A stretch of DNA of 64,000 nt, from contig NZ_LT629794.1 in assembly GCF_900106075.1 (NCBI RefSeq), positions 1,964,001-2,028,000 of the forward strand, written 5' to 3'. This document shows positions 26,289 through 36,870 of this stretch, one piece after another. Position 1 is the first letter of the stretch. Each line of letters starts with the position of its first letter. The stretch is from Polaribacter sp. Hel1_33_78. Its GTDB lineage: Bacteria > Bacteroidota > Bacteroidia > Flavobacteriales > Flavobacteriaceae. Under the pieces are notes generated by a model. The model did not search any database. It worked only from the letters and a program-made list of their open reading frames with translations, and was not told the origin of the DNA. A program made the translations under genes and the position numbers.

Positions 26289-26714
26289 ATGAAAAAAATA
26301 CTTATTTCTTTCACGTTCTTGATAATTACTGCGTCTATAAACGCACAAAATATTTTCGGAAAATGGCATTCAACCAATGAAAATACCGGAGAAGTTGATT
26401 CTGTAATAGAGGTCTATAAAAAAGATGGAAAAGCTTTTGCAAAAGTTGTTGATATTAAAGATGCTGCAAGAAAAGATGCTGTTTGCGAAAAATGTGAAGA
26501 TGAAAACAAAAACAGGCCTATCTTAGGCTTAAACATTCTTACAGGATTAGAAAAAGACGGAGAAGAATGGTCTGGAGGTAATATTTTAGATCCCAGAAAT
26601 GGAAAAATTTATAAATGCTATATCAAATTAATAAAACCAAATAAATTGAAACTGCGAGGTTATATTGGCCTTGCTCTATTTGGAAAAACAGCCTATTGGG
26701 AAAGAGCTGAGTAA
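26289..26714 (+). CDS. DUF2147 exported protein
   Basis: A 141-residue exported protein with a signal peptide ending near SINAQ (residue 20). The mature domain starts NIFGKWHSTNENTGEVDSVIEVYKKDGKAFAKVVDI and includes NILDPRNGKIYKCYIKL and GYIGLALFGKTAYWERA, diagnostic of DUF2147, a small lipocalin-like beta fold of unknown function. Two cysteines (CEKCE) lie in the middle. It is the third gene of the DUF2520-kdsC operon. Confidence 0.88.
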   Translation: MKKILISFTFLIITASINAQNIFGKWHSTNENTGEVDSVIEVYKKDGKAFAKVVDIKDAARKDAVCEKCEDENKNRPILGLNILTGLEKDGEEWSGGNILDPRNGKIYKCYIKLIKPNKLKLRGYIGLALFGKTAYWERAE

Positions 26715-26750
26715 AATTAGAAAATCATAAAAACACGAAAACTATTCGGC

Positions 26751-27392
26751 CTAATTTTTTTCTTCTAACATGGGTACAAAAGCAAAATCTCCTAATTCAT
26801 GCTTTTCAAATTCTTTATAAGATTTTCTAATAAACAAAGTCATAATTTGAGTTGTATCTCCCACGGGAATCAATAACATTCCGCCTATTTTTAGTTGCCC
26901 TAACAATGGTTTTGGAACAAATGGTGCGCCAGCAGTTACTATAATTTTATCAAATGGAGCTTGTTCTGGCAGACCTTTGTAACCATCACCAAAAATAAAT
27001 TTCTTTGGTTTATAACCTAATTTTGGCAAAAATAAAGAAGTTCTTTTGAATAATTCGTGTTGTCTTTCTATGGAATAAACTTCTGCCTTTAATTCTAATA
27101 AAACTGCTGTTTGATACCCAGATCCTGTTCCAATTTCTAAAACTTTATCTCCATTTTTTATGGTCAAAGTTTGCGATTGAAACGCAACTGTATAAGGTTG
27201 AGAAATTGTCTGTTCTGCAGCAATAGGAAAAGCTTTATCCTGATACGCATGAGATTCAAAACTAGAATCAATAAACAAATGACGTGGAATACTTTTAATC
27301 GCTTTTAATACATTTTTATCTGTAATACCTTTTGCCTTTAATACGGTAACTAATTGATTTCTAAGTCCTTGATGTTTTGCTGTGTCTTTCAA
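26751..27392 (-). CDS. pcm: protein-L-isoaspartate O-methyltransferase
   Basis: A 213-residue SAM-dependent enzyme that methylates L-isoaspartyl residues and so repairs aged proteins. Motif I is VLEIGTGSGYQTAVL near residue 83, the substrate loop AEQTISQPYTVAFQS lies just before it, and the post-motif IIVTAGAPFVPKPLLGQLKIGGMLLIPVG is complete. Length is as usual. The start MKDTAKHQGLRNQLV is canonical. It is convergent with the DUF2147 gene and divergent from the oxidoreductase at 27583. Confidence 0.95.
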   Translation of the reverse strand: MKDTAKHQGLRNQLVTVLKAKGITDKNVLKAIKSIPRHLFIDSSFESHAYQDKAFPIAAEQTISQPYTVAFQSQTLTIKNGDKVLEIGTGSGYQTAVLLELKAEVYSIERQHELFKRTSLFLPKLGYKPKKFIFGDGYKGLPEQAPFDKIIVTAGAPFVPKPLLGQLKIGGMLLIPVGDTTQIMTLFIRKSYKEFEKHELGDFAFVPMLEEKN

Positions 27393-27582
27393 TTCTTGTT
27401 AAGTTTCTAAAGGCTAAAAATACTAATAAATCTAAATAGATTCTTATAAAATTGTATCTTTGTTATTATCCAATTTTAAAATTGGAAAATACTAAATAAA
27501 TGTCTCTAATTTTAAGAATAACAAAGTAATATTTCTGTTATAAAATTAATTTACTTTATTCTCAAAAACAAAAAAAATATTT

Positions 27583-28560
27583 ATGTTAAAAGTTGGCGTT
27601 TTAGGTGCCGGTCATCTTGGAAAAATTCATCTTCGTTTATTACAAGAATCTGAAAAATATGAATTAATTGGTTTTTTTGATCCATTAACAAAAAATGCAC
27701 AAAAAGTAGCTACTGAATTTGGCTATAATTTGTTTAATTCTATTGATGAATTGATTGAGGCTGTAGATGTTGTAGACATCGTTACCCCCACTTTATCTCA
27801 TTTTGAATGTGCTAAAAAATCAATCGAAAAGGGACGTCACATATTTATTGAAAAACCAATAGCAAAAACTGTTTTGGAAGCAGAAGCAATTAGAACTTTG
27901 GCAAGCCAATATCACGTTATAGGTCAAGTTGGCCATGTAGAAAGATTCAATCCTGCATTTATTGCCGCTAAAGGTATGATTGATAACCCAATGTTTATAG
28001 AAACGCACAGATTAGCAGAATTTAATCCAAGAGGAACAGATGTGCCTGTAGTTTTAGATTTAATGATACATGATATCGATATTATTCTTTCTGTAGTAAA
28101 ATCTAAAGTTATAAATGTGCATGCTAGTGGCATCTCTGTTATTTCTGAAACTCCTGATATTGCAAACGCGAGAATTGAGTTCGAAAATGGTTGTGTAGCA
28201 AATTTAACAGCGAGTAGAATCTCTATGAAAAACATGCGTAAAACGCGCTTTTTTCAAAAGGACGCCTATATTTCTGTGAACTTTTTAAGTAAAGAATCTG
28301 AAATTGTAAGAATTCAGGACGCTCCAAAAAACCCAGATGAATTTGCAATGATTCTACAAAATGATGAAGGTGTTAAAAAACAAATTTATTTTGAAAATCC
28401 AGAAGTTGTAAATAATAACGCTATTTTAGATGAGTTGGAAACTTTTGCTGATGCAATTGTTCACAACACAACACCTATTGTAACTTTGCATAATGGAACT
28501 GAAGCATTAAGAATTGCACAATGGATAATTGACTGTTTTAAAACTGGAGATAAACATTAA
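27583..28560 (+). CDS. Gfo/Idh/MocA-family oxidoreductase
   Basis: A 325-residue NAD(P)-dependent oxidoreductase. The N-terminal Rossmann fold starts KVGVLGAGHLGKIHLRLL; the conserved EKPIAKT (Glu-Lys-Pro) is at about 89-95; and the C-terminal alpha/beta domain contains DLMIHDIDIIL with the usual catalytic-region His-Asp. The family acts on sugars, inositols or related compounds, and the substrate cannot be assigned. A perfect TATCTTTG -7 promoter-like box lies at 27455-27462 but without a matching upstream element. The hbd gene follows 99 bases downstream. Confidence 0.88.
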   Translation: MLKVGVLGAGHLGKIHLRLLQESEKYELIGFFDPLTKNAQKVATEFGYNLFNSIDELIEAVDVVDIVTPTLSHFECAKKSIEKGRHIFIEKPIAKTVLEAEAIRTLASQYHVIGQVGHVERFNPAFIAAKGMIDNPMFIETHRLAEFNPRGTDVPVVLDLMIHDIDIILSVVKSKVINVHASGISVISETPDIANARIEFENGCVANLTASRISMKNMRKTRFFQKDAYISVNFLSKESEIVRIQDAPKNPDEFAMILQNDEGVKKQIYFENPEVVNNNAILDELETFADAIVHNTTPIVTLHNGTEALRIAQWIIDCFKTGDKH

Positions 28561-28659
28561 AATCTCTTTTCGATAAAAAATAGTGTAATACCAAATGTTA
28601 AAAGATTCAATATTGATCTACTTTATTTGTTATAACTATAAATTTTTAAATAAATATTC

Positions 28660-29547
28660 ATGAAAAATTTAGCGGTAATTGGTGCTGGAACTATGGGAAA
28701 TGGAATTGCGCATACGTTCGCACAATTTGATTATAAAGTTCAATTGATTGATATTTCTGAGACTGCACTTAAAAAAGGAATGGCAACTATCACCAAAAAT
28801 TTAGATAGAATGGTAGCTAAAGAAAAAATTTCTGAAGCTGATAAAGAAAAAACATTAAGTAATATTTCTACTTTTACTTCCATTCAAGAAGGTGTTAAAA
28901 ATACAAGTTTAGTTATTGAAGCGGCTACTGAAAATGCAGTTTTAAAAGCTAAAATATTCAAAGAATTAGATGAAGTTTGCGCTAAAGAAACCATTTTAGC
29001 TACAAATACTTCTTCAATTTCTATTACTCAAATTGCAGCTGTTACCAACAGACCTCAAAAAGTAATTGGAATGCATTTTATGAATCCTGTGCCAGTGATG
29101 AAGTTGGTTGAGATTATTAGAGGCTACAATACTTCTGACGAGGTAATGCGCTTTACAGTTGCTTTAAGTAAAAAAATTAATAAAATTCCGGTTGAGGTTA
29201 ATGATTATCCTGGTTTTGTTGCTAACAGAATTTTAATGCCAATGATCAACGAATCGATTGAAACTTTATACAATGATGTTGCTGGTGTTGCAGAAATTGA
29301 TACGGTTATGAAGTTAGGTATGGCGCATCCAATGGGGCCTTTACAATTGGCTGATTTTATTGGTTTAGATGTTTGTTTGTCTATTTTAAATGTAATGTAT
29401 GATGGATTTAAAAACCCTAAATATGCGCCTTGTCCTTTATTAGTAAATATGGTGAATGCCGGGAAATTGGGCATAAAATCTGGTGAAGGTTTTTATGATT
29501 ATTCAGAAAACAGAAAAGCTGAAAAAGTTGCTAAAATGTTTAGTTAA
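28660..29547 (+). CDS. 3-hydroxybutyryl-CoA dehydrogenase
   Basis: A 295-residue NAD(P)-dependent 3-hydroxyacyl-CoA dehydrogenase of the short free-standing Hbd/PaaH type. The NAD-binding fold is AVIGAGTMGNGIAHTFA at 4-20; LVIEAATENAVLKAKIFKELD and ILATNTSSISITQIA follow; the catalytic His lies in IGMHFMNPVPVMKLVEII and the later glutamate in the same block; the C-terminal domain contains PGFVANRILMPMINE and GMAHPMGPLQLADFIGLD. It interconverts acetoacetyl-CoA and 3-hydroxybutyryl-CoA in fatty-acid or leucine-derived carbon flow; HMG-CoA lyase occurs 9 kb away. It is 9 bases ahead of the PagL-like gene. Confidence 0.92.
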   Translation: MKNLAVIGAGTMGNGIAHTFAQFDYKVQLIDISETALKKGMATITKNLDRMVAKEKISEADKEKTLSNISTFTSIQEGVKNTSLVIEAATENAVLKAKIFKELDEVCAKETILATNTSSISITQIAAVTNRPQKVIGMHFMNPVPVMKLVEIIRGYNTSDEVMRFTVALSKKINKIPVEVNDYPGFVANRILMPMINESIETLYNDVAGVAEIDTVMKLGMAHPMGPLQLADFIGLDVCLSILNVMYDGFKNPKYAPCPLLVNMVNAGKLGIKSGEGFYDYSENRKAEKVAKMFS

Positions 29548-29556
29548 CTCAAAACA

Positions 29557-30198
29557 ATGAAAAACAAGTTCTTAAGTTTTTTTTCACTCTTTATTGTGAT
29601 GACTTCTTTTAGCCAAGAGAGAAATAAATCTATTCTAAAACCTTATAAACTTGGTTTTTTATATAATTTTAGTTCAAATGAAAACTTCATTTTTGATGAT
29701 GTAGATTATACATATATTACAAATACTTATAAAGCTCAGGTATTTTATAAACTTGGAAAATGGAAAAATATTAATCTAGAATTAATTGTGCAACCTCAGG
29801 TTCAATTTTTAAAACATCAACTAATTAATGAGCAATTTATAACACCTGATCAAGAAAATTATTTAGAAAAAAGAACTGAATTTACGAAAGTCAAAATGAT
29901 GAATTTATATGGTTTAGAATTTGGTTTTGGAGCAAAAAAAGAAATAACAGAAAAATTAAATTTACAAGGCACAATAAGTTTAGGTTTATCTTTTATTGAT
30001 ACAAGAACAGAACGATTAACAAAAGGATTTACGTTTATAGAAAACTTCTCTTTAGGATTTTCATATAAAATAGTTAAAAATAGCTATCTATATATTGGAA
30101 CTAACTTTGGACATGTTTCAAATTTAAATTTCCAAAAACCAAATGATGGATATAATGTTTTGGGTATAGAAATTGGATATTCTTATGTTTTAGAATAG
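29557..30198 (+). CDS. PagL-like acyloxyacyl hydrolase family protein
   Basis: A 213-residue outer-membrane barrel protein with a signal peptide (residues 1-20, ending SFSQ). Near the C-terminus it has GHVSN (His186, Ser188), then KPNDGYN and GIEIGY (Glu205), matching the His-Ser-Glu arrangement of lipid A 3-O-deacylase PagL and related acyloxyacyl hydrolases. It would trim an acyl chain from lipid A at the outer membrane. The rest is a series of beta strands ending YSYVLE. The family resemblance is clear only in this C-terminal motif, so the call is moderate. It begins 9 bases behind hbd, which may be a chance of operon packing. Confidence 0.65.
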   Translation: MKNKFLSFFSLFIVMTSFSQERNKSILKPYKLGFLYNFSSNENFIFDDVDYTYITNTYKAQVFYKLGKWKNINLELIVQPQVQFLKHQLINEQFITPDQENYLEKRTEFTKVKMMNLYGLEFGFGAKKEITEKLNLQGTISLGLSFIDTRTERLTKGFTFIENFSLGFSYKIVKNSYLYIGTNFGHVSNLNFQKPNDGYNVLGIEIGYSYVLE

Positions 30199-30614
30199 AT
30201 AAAAACATCATTCTGAAAACGAATTTACAGCCACTTTTTCACCATCAATATCATGAGAAATATTCGTTCCTGCCAGGACAGAACCTAAACGCACATAATC
30301 TTCAAAATTATGCAAATGCTTGCCTTGAAAAGTTAAAATGTGTTCTGATATTTCATCTATTTAACATTATAATCTGTTTGCAAGACCCCAAACTTTAAGT
30401 GTAATCAATAGAAAATTTTACCTATTATATTTTAATACAAACCTCATAAAATTTTATAATTCATTTAAAACAAGCTAATCAACCATTTATTTTTTTTAGC
30501 TAAATATTTAAGTTGGTTTATGTCTAAATCTAAATATTTATGATCATTTATTACTAGTTTTTATTTTCTAAATTAGAATTAACTTAAAATATTATCATTA
30601 AACTATAATTAATA
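30199..30614. other. 416-base intergenic region without an intact gene
   Basis: The left third holds a start-less minus-strand reading frame, listed separately. The remainder, 30361-30614, is very AT-rich and repetitive in TTTA/AAAT words, with no coding signal that I can see; the oxyR promoter is presumably in its right end. Confidence 0.5.
30208..30360 (-). pseudogene. fragment of a decayed gene
   Basis: A 50-codon open frame ends at TGA 30208 and begins directly after an in-frame TAA at 30361, with no ATG, GTG or TTG at its head. It translates to a sequence with protein-like composition, including HNFEDYVRLGSVLAGTN and IDGEKVAVNSFSE. Codon use resembles the neighbours. I do not recognise the parent. 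The likeliest reading is the C-terminal remnant of a lost gene; the alternative is a chance frame. Confidence 0.4.
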
Positions 30615-30653
30615 TTGATAGTTTTAATATCTTTATCAGAAAATCTTATTATA

Positions 30654-31469
30654 ATGACCATTACCCAATTAAAATACGTTTTATCAGTTGCAGAGTATCA
30701 AAATTTCACGGTGGCCGCGCAACATAGTTTTGTTACTCAACCAACTTTAAGTATGCAAATTCAAAAGTTAGAAGATGAATTAAGTATTCAAATATTTAAT
30801 CGCTCTAAAAAACCGATTGAATTGACTGAAGTTGGTAAAAAGATTGTTGAGCAAGCTAAAGTTATTGTTGATGAAAGTAACCGAATTTTAGATATTGTAC
30901 ACCAACAAAAAGGTTTCATTGGTGGTGAATTTAAATTAGGAATTATCCCAACGATAATGCCTACTTTATTGCCTATGTTTTTGCAAAATTTCACTAAAAA
31001 ATATCCAAAAGTAAAGTTAATTATTGAAGAATTAACGACTGAAGAAATTGTTAGAAAATTATCTGATGGTCATATAGATGTTGCAATTGCGGCAACCCCT
31101 TTAGAAAATGAAGCAATTAGAGAAAGGCCTTTATATTATGAACCTTTTGTTTGCTTAATTCCTCAAAATCATAGATTATATAAAAACAAAACTATTACTG
31201 CTGATGAGTTAGAAATGGAAGATATTCTTTTGTTGGAAGATGGACATTGCTTTAAAGACAGTGTGATTAATTTGTGTAGAACTCATAAGATTGATAATAA
31301 AAAAGGGTTTCAGTTACAAAGTGGTAGTTTTGATACATTGATTAAACTTTCTAAAGAAGGTTTAGGAATGACTCTTCTACCCTATTTACATACATTAGAA
31401 TTAAATGAAGTTGATAGAACACTTTTACGTGAATTTACAACTCCCCCCCCGCAAGAGAAGTCAGCTTAA
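30654..31469 (+). CDS. oxyR: OxyR-like LysR regulator, C-terminus lost by frameshift in a C8 tract
   Basis: A LysR-type activator of the peroxide response. The start at 30654 (MTITQLKYVLSV) is the canonical one; a TTG 39 bases upstream is not needed. The DNA-binding helix-turn-helix is residues 3-60. The redox cysteines Cys199 (GHCFKD) and Cys208 (NLCRT) sit at exactly the numbers of the E. coli protein. After residue 263 the frame runs into eight consecutive C (31443-31450) and stops at 271 residues with PPPQEKSA. One extra C, or two fewer, would restore AREVSLIYHKSQ and 47 further codons to 31594, giving about 313 residues, the normal length. Either a phase-variable tract, a real mutation or a read error explains it. 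Confidence 0.88.
   Translation: MTITQLKYVLSVAEYQNFTVAAQHSFVTQPTLSMQIQKLEDELSIQIFNRSKKPIELTEVGKKIVEQAKVIVDESNRILDIVHQQKGFIGGEFKLGIIPTIMPTLLPMFLQNFTKKYPKVKLIIEELTTEEIVRKLSDGHIDVAIAATPLENEAIRERPLYYEPFVCLIPQNHRLYKNKTITADELEMEDILLLEDGHCFKDSVINLCRTHKIDNKKGFQLQSGSFDTLIKLSKEGLGMTLLPYLHTLELNEVDRTLLREFTTPPPQEKSA
31443..31450 (+). repeat. C8 homopolymer inside oxyR
   Basis: Eight C in a row stand out in a genome this AT-rich. They sit at codons 264-266 of oxyR and set the frame of everything downstream. Such tracts gain or lose a base easily in replication and also in some sequencing methods. Confidence 0.9.
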
Positions 31470-31594
31470 TTTATCATAAATCACAACTAAAAATGCAATT
31501 AATTGAAGCTTTAAATAAAACGATTGATGGCGTTATTAGAGGTGCAATTTCTTTTTCTGATGTAAAAATTATTAGTCCTTTAAAAAAGAAATAA
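31451..31594 (+). pseudogene. oxyR: out-of-frame 3' end of oxyR
   Basis: Forty-seven codons in a different frame from the upstream part encode the missing end of the effector domain: AREVSLIYHKSQLKMQLIEA through VIRGAISFSDVKII to a TAA at 31592-31594. The composition and motifs are those of intact OxyR C-termini, so the loss is recent or not real in part of the population. A terminator follows at 31637. Confidence 0.82.
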
Positions 31595-31636
31595 AATTAG
31601 TTAAAGAATTTAAAGAGTAATATTTAGAGAACAATT

Positions 31637-31679
31637 AAAAACCTAATCTAAAGCAATATGCATTTTAAATTAGGTTTTT
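31637..31679. terminator. bidirectional terminator, oxyR / ABC-F gene
   Basis: AAAAACCTAAT pairs perfectly with ATTAGGTTTTT around a 21-base interior that can itself fold, between two convergent genes. Confidence 0.75.
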
Positions 31680-31716
31680 GAATTTATCAGTAATTCGTAA
31701 AAAATGTTACTATTTT

Positions 31717-33345
<1,629 letters not shown>

Positions 33346-33520
33346 TTAAATTTCTGCAAAAGTAGTAAATTGATTTCTCTTTTCCCACCTGATTTTTAAT
33401 GGTTTTTATAAAAAAACATAGTTAATAGGTATTTACTTTAGAATATTTTTAACAACGTATTAACAACTGTCATTCCCTTGAATACTTAAATTTGTAATCA
33501 GGTTTTCCTAGACCAATAAT

Positions 33521-34915
33521 ATGATAAATAAAGTTATAACTTTTTTACAAATTTTACTCTTAATCGGTTTAATTAGCTGTAAATCAGAAAATAATAAAAG
33601 AGCAACTTATTTTGGTGGTAAAATTATCAATCCAAAATCTAACCATGTTGTTCTTTTTTCAATGGACAAAGCCATTGACACTTTTTACTTAGATAAAACG
33701 AATAGATTTATTGGGAAATTAGATAGTATCGATGAAGGTTTGTATTCTTTTTTTCATGGAAATGAAAGTCAATATATATACTTAGAGCCCAAAGACAGCT
33801 TAATGTTGCGTCTAAATACTTGGGCTTTTGACGAATCTCTAGTCTTTGCTGGTGAAGGTGCTGAAAGAAATAACATTTTAATTGATTGTTTTTTAGAGGA
33901 TGAAAAAGAGAAAAAAGAATTTTACAATCAAAATAAATTAGAGCCGACAAAATTCAAAGAAAAAATGGACTCTTTATTTGTTTTAAAATTGAAAACTTAC
34001 ATTACTTATTTAGAGAATCATCCGAATGAAACAAAAGGATTTAGTGAAGTTTTAAAAATATCCCTTACATACCCCTTGCTGGCGAGAATTGAAAAATACC
34101 CAATAATGTATGCTAAATATTCGAAAACTAGGAATTTTCCAGAATTAGATAAATCTTTTTTTAACTTCAGAAACAATATCAAAATTGACAGGGATTTATT
34201 AATGTATTATCCTCCTTATTATAGATATGTTAAAAATTATTTATATAACGAAACTTATTCTTTAGGCCATCCTCCTGTAAAAAATACGTATTCAGCAAAA
34301 TTTACGTTTGATTTATTAAATACAATTGACAAAAAAATTGTTAGTGAAAAGTCAAGAAATGCTCTTTTAAAAGAAACTTTTATTAGTCATTTTTATAATA
34401 AATCAAGTTGTAACATAAATAAAGACCCACTCAATAAATTTTTTGAACTTAGCACTAGTGAAAAAGATAAAAAACTTATTCAAAAAATAGTCAATGACGC
34501 TAAAGCTGTAGTTAAGAATCAAAAAATTCAAGATTTTGATGTTATTGATTATTCCGATTCGAAAAAATCAATTAAAGATATTATAAAAGGTAAAAGTGCC
34601 ATGCTTTTATTTTGGAATCCAGAATATTATTCTGAAAGCTATATTGTTTCAAGAGTAAATTACTTATCAACATCATATCCAAACATAAAATTTATTCAAA
34701 TAAAAATTGATGGAAATGATTCAGATAGAATAAAAAAACTTGATATCAAAGATCAATTCTACCTTGATAAAAATAGTGAAGCTCAAACTTTTTTAACTAG
34801 TAAAATGCCTCGATGTATTTTAGTGAATAAAGTAGGAAAAGTTACAAATGGATATGCTTCATTCTCTTCTTATAACATAAATCCATATCTTAAATTACTA
34901 AATGAGATTAATTAA
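33521..34915 (+). CDS. lipoprotein with a thioredoxin-like C-terminal domain lacking CxxC
   Basis: A 464-residue predicted lipoprotein: signal peptide then lipobox LISC with Cys20. Residues 30-130 resemble the DUF4369-like N-terminal beta domain often found before TlpA domains (GGKIINPKSNHVVLFS, YLDKTNRFIGKLDSIDEGLY). The middle is helical. Residues 350-460 look like a TlpA/thioredoxin fold (KSAMLLFWNPEYY, FIQIKIDGND, PRCILVNKVGKV) but the CxxC is replaced by NPEYYS, so no thiol-disulfide exchange is expected. The function is unknown; a structural or binding role at the cell envelope is a guess. A TAAATTTG box at 33487-33494 could be its -7 promoter element. The gene ends 139 bases before deaD. 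Confidence 0.75.
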   Translation: MINKVITFLQILLLIGLISCKSENNKRATYFGGKIINPKSNHVVLFSMDKAIDTFYLDKTNRFIGKLDSIDEGLYSFFHGNESQYIYLEPKDSLMLRLNTWAFDESLVFAGEGAERNNILIDCFLEDEKEKKEFYNQNKLEPTKFKEKMDSLFVLKLKTYITYLENHPNETKGFSEVLKISLTYPLLARIEKYPIMYAKYSKTRNFPELDKSFFNFRNNIKIDRDLLMYYPPYYRYVKNYLYNETYSLGHPPVKNTYSAKFTFDLLNTIDKKIVSEKSRNALLKETFISHFYNKSSCNINKDPLNKFFELSTSEKDKKLIQKIVNDAKAVVKNQKIQDFDVIDYSDSKKSIKDIIKGKSAMLLFWNPEYYSESYIVSRVNYLSTSYPNIKFIQIKIDGNDSDRIKKLDIKDQFYLDKNSEAQTFLTSKMPRCILVNKVGKVTNGYASFSSYNINPYLKLLNEIN

Positions 34916-35028
34916 TTGGGTTTTAATCCAATATCTATTAATTTTACAGTACTTTTGCACGGTTTTATTTTTGAGTGTAACTCATTAAAAACCAAGTCGA
35001 ATTTTATAATCGGGTTTGCAGCAGGGCG

Positions 35029-35054
35029 TTCTGTGAATCCAAAAAAACACAGAA
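35029..35054 (+). promoter_or_regulatory. hairpin abutting the deaD start codon
   Basis: TTCTGTG (35029-35035) and CACAGAA (35048-35054) form a 7-bp stem with a 12-base loop whose last base touches the ATG at 35055. In the message this would put the start codon against a helix, a plausible temperature- or helicase-sensitive control of translation. Confidence 0.5.
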
Positions 35055-36851
35055 ATGTCAACATTTTTAGAATTAGGTTTAAAAGAACCTATAGTTAAAG
35101 CATTAACAGATTTAGGTTACGAAAAACCAACTGTTATTCAAGAAAAAGCAATACCACAAATTATTTCATCTACAGACGATTTAAAAGCATTTGCACAAAC
35201 GGGTACAGGTAAAACTGCCGCTTTTAGCTTACCAATATTAGAACTTTTAGATGCCTCTAACGGTAATGTGCAAGCAATTATTTTATCACCAACAAGAGAA
35301 CTAGCCGTTCAAATTGGTAATAATATTAAAGATTTTTGTAAATACTTAAAAGACGTTAAAGTAACAACTGTTTATGGAGGTTCTAGTATGGAAGATCAAA
35401 TTAGATCTTTAAAAAGAGGCTCTCAAATTGTTGTTGGAACTCCTGGTAGAACAGTAGATTTAATTAACAGAAGAGCATTAAAATTAGGAAACGTTCAATG
35501 GTTAGTCTTAGACGAAGCTGATGAAATGTTAAATATGGGATTCAAAGATGAATTAGATAAAGTACTAGAAGCAACTCCAGACACTAAGCAAACCTTGTTG
35601 TTTTCTGCAACTTTCCCAAGAGAAGTTGAAGCTATAGCAAGAAATTACATGACCAAACCAGTCGAAATTACTTCTGGTCAAAAGAATGCAGGATCTGAAA
35701 ATGTAAGTCATGAATATTATGCAGTAACAGAAAGAACACGATACCCTGCTTTAAAAAGAATTGCAGATTTAAACCCTGACATCTACGCAATTATTTTTTG
35801 TAGAACTCGTAGGGAAACTCAAGAAGTTGCAGACAACTTAATTAAAGATGGCTACAGTGCAGATTCTTTGCATGGAGATCTATCTCAAGCACAGAGAGAT
35901 TCTGTAATGGGAAAATTCCGTAAAAAATCAATTCAAATATTAGTAGCTACAGATGTTGCGGCTCGTGGATTAGATGTAACAGAATTAACACATGTAATTA
36001 ATCATAAATTACCAGATCAAATAGAAAACTACACACACAGAAGTGGTAGAACAGGTAGGGCTGGTAATAAGGGAATCTCTATTGTTTTAGTAAATGGAAA
36101 AGAGAAAGGAAAATTACGTCCTATCGAAAAAATTATTCAAAAGAAATTTATAGAAGGTAAAGTTCCTTCTGGAAAAGAAATTTGTCAAAATCAATTAATG
36201 AATTTAATTGATAAAGTTCAAAATATCGAAGTAAACGAAACTCAAATTAATGAGTTTTTGCCAAGTATTTATGAAAAACTAGAAGGATTAGATAGAGAGG
36301 AATTAATCAAAAAATTTGTTTCATTAGAGTTTAATACAATGTTAGCTTATTATGAAAATGCTAAAGATTTAAATAACTTATCAAAAGAAACTTCTAGGTC
36401 AAGAGCAACGGCAGATAATATGACTCGTTTTTTCATCAATATAGGAAGAAAAGATAGTTTGAATCCTGCTAAATTAATTGGCTTAATTAACGACCAAAAT
36501 ATTGGTGATAAAATAGAAATTGGTGCTATTGATATTTTAGACACATTTTCTTTCTTTGAAATTGATAAAAACTTCCAAGAAAAGACTTTAGAGGCTTTTT
36601 CTTCTAATCAACCAGATTTTGATGGACGCTCTGTAAATGTAGAAATTACAAAAAAAGAACGTTCTGGTGGTGGAAGCGGTTCAAGAAGAGGTGGTAAAAA
36701 GCCTTTTGGTAATAAAGATGGTGGATTTGGAAGACGTAGAAGTGATGATAGGGGAAAAAGAAGATCAGAAAACCGTTCTTCTGATAGACCTGATAGAAAT
36801 TCTGGAGACAGACAATCTGGTGGTTTTGGAAGAAGACGTAGAGAAAGATAA
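35055..36851 (+). CDS. deaD: DEAD-box ATP-dependent RNA helicase (DeaD/CsdA type)
   Basis: A 598-residue RNA helicase that unwinds structured RNA, usually in ribosome assembly or cold growth. The Q motif (GYEKPTVIQEKAIP), Walker A AQTGTGKT at about 43-50, PTRELA, DEAD (VLDEADEML), SAT, and the motif VI HRSGRTGR are all present. A helical dimerisation segment and a DbpA-like RNA-binding fold (IGRKDSLNPAKLIGLINDQ) follow, and a basic Gly/Arg/Asp-rich tail covers residues 535-598. The leader contains a hairpin directly before the ATG and a TACTTTTG (34950-34957) that fits the -7 promoter consensus. A strong terminator follows the stop. Confidence 0.93.
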   Translation: MSTFLELGLKEPIVKALTDLGYEKPTVIQEKAIPQIISSTDDLKAFAQTGTGKTAAFSLPILELLDASNGNVQAIILSPTRELAVQIGNNIKDFCKYLKDVKVTTVYGGSSMEDQIRSLKRGSQIVVGTPGRTVDLINRRALKLGNVQWLVLDEADEMLNMGFKDELDKVLEATPDTKQTLLFSATFPREVEAIARNYMTKPVEITSGQKNAGSENVSHEYYAVTERTRYPALKRIADLNPDIYAIIFCRTRRETQEVADNLIKDGYSADSLHGDLSQAQRDSVMGKFRKKSIQILVATDVAARGLDVTELTHVINHKLPDQIENYTHRSGRTGRAGNKGISIVLVNGKEKGKLRPIEKIIQKKFIEGKVPSGKEICQNQLMNLIDKVQNIEVNETQINEFLPSIYEKLEGLDREELIKKFVSLEFNTMLAYYENAKDLNNLSKETSRSRATADNMTRFFINIGRKDSLNPAKLIGLINDQNIGDKIEIGAIDILDTFSFFEIDKNFQEKTLEAFSSNQPDFDGRSVNVEITKKERSGGGSGSRRGGKKPFGNKDGGFGRRRSDDRGKRRSENRSSDRPDRNSGDRQSGGFGRRRRER

Positions 36852-36870
36852 TCTACCTCAACACAATATA

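Noticed and set aside
34916..35098. Short plus-strand frame overlapping the deaD start
   Set aside because: It starts at a TTG-type codon in the leader and runs into deaD in another frame; no family features.
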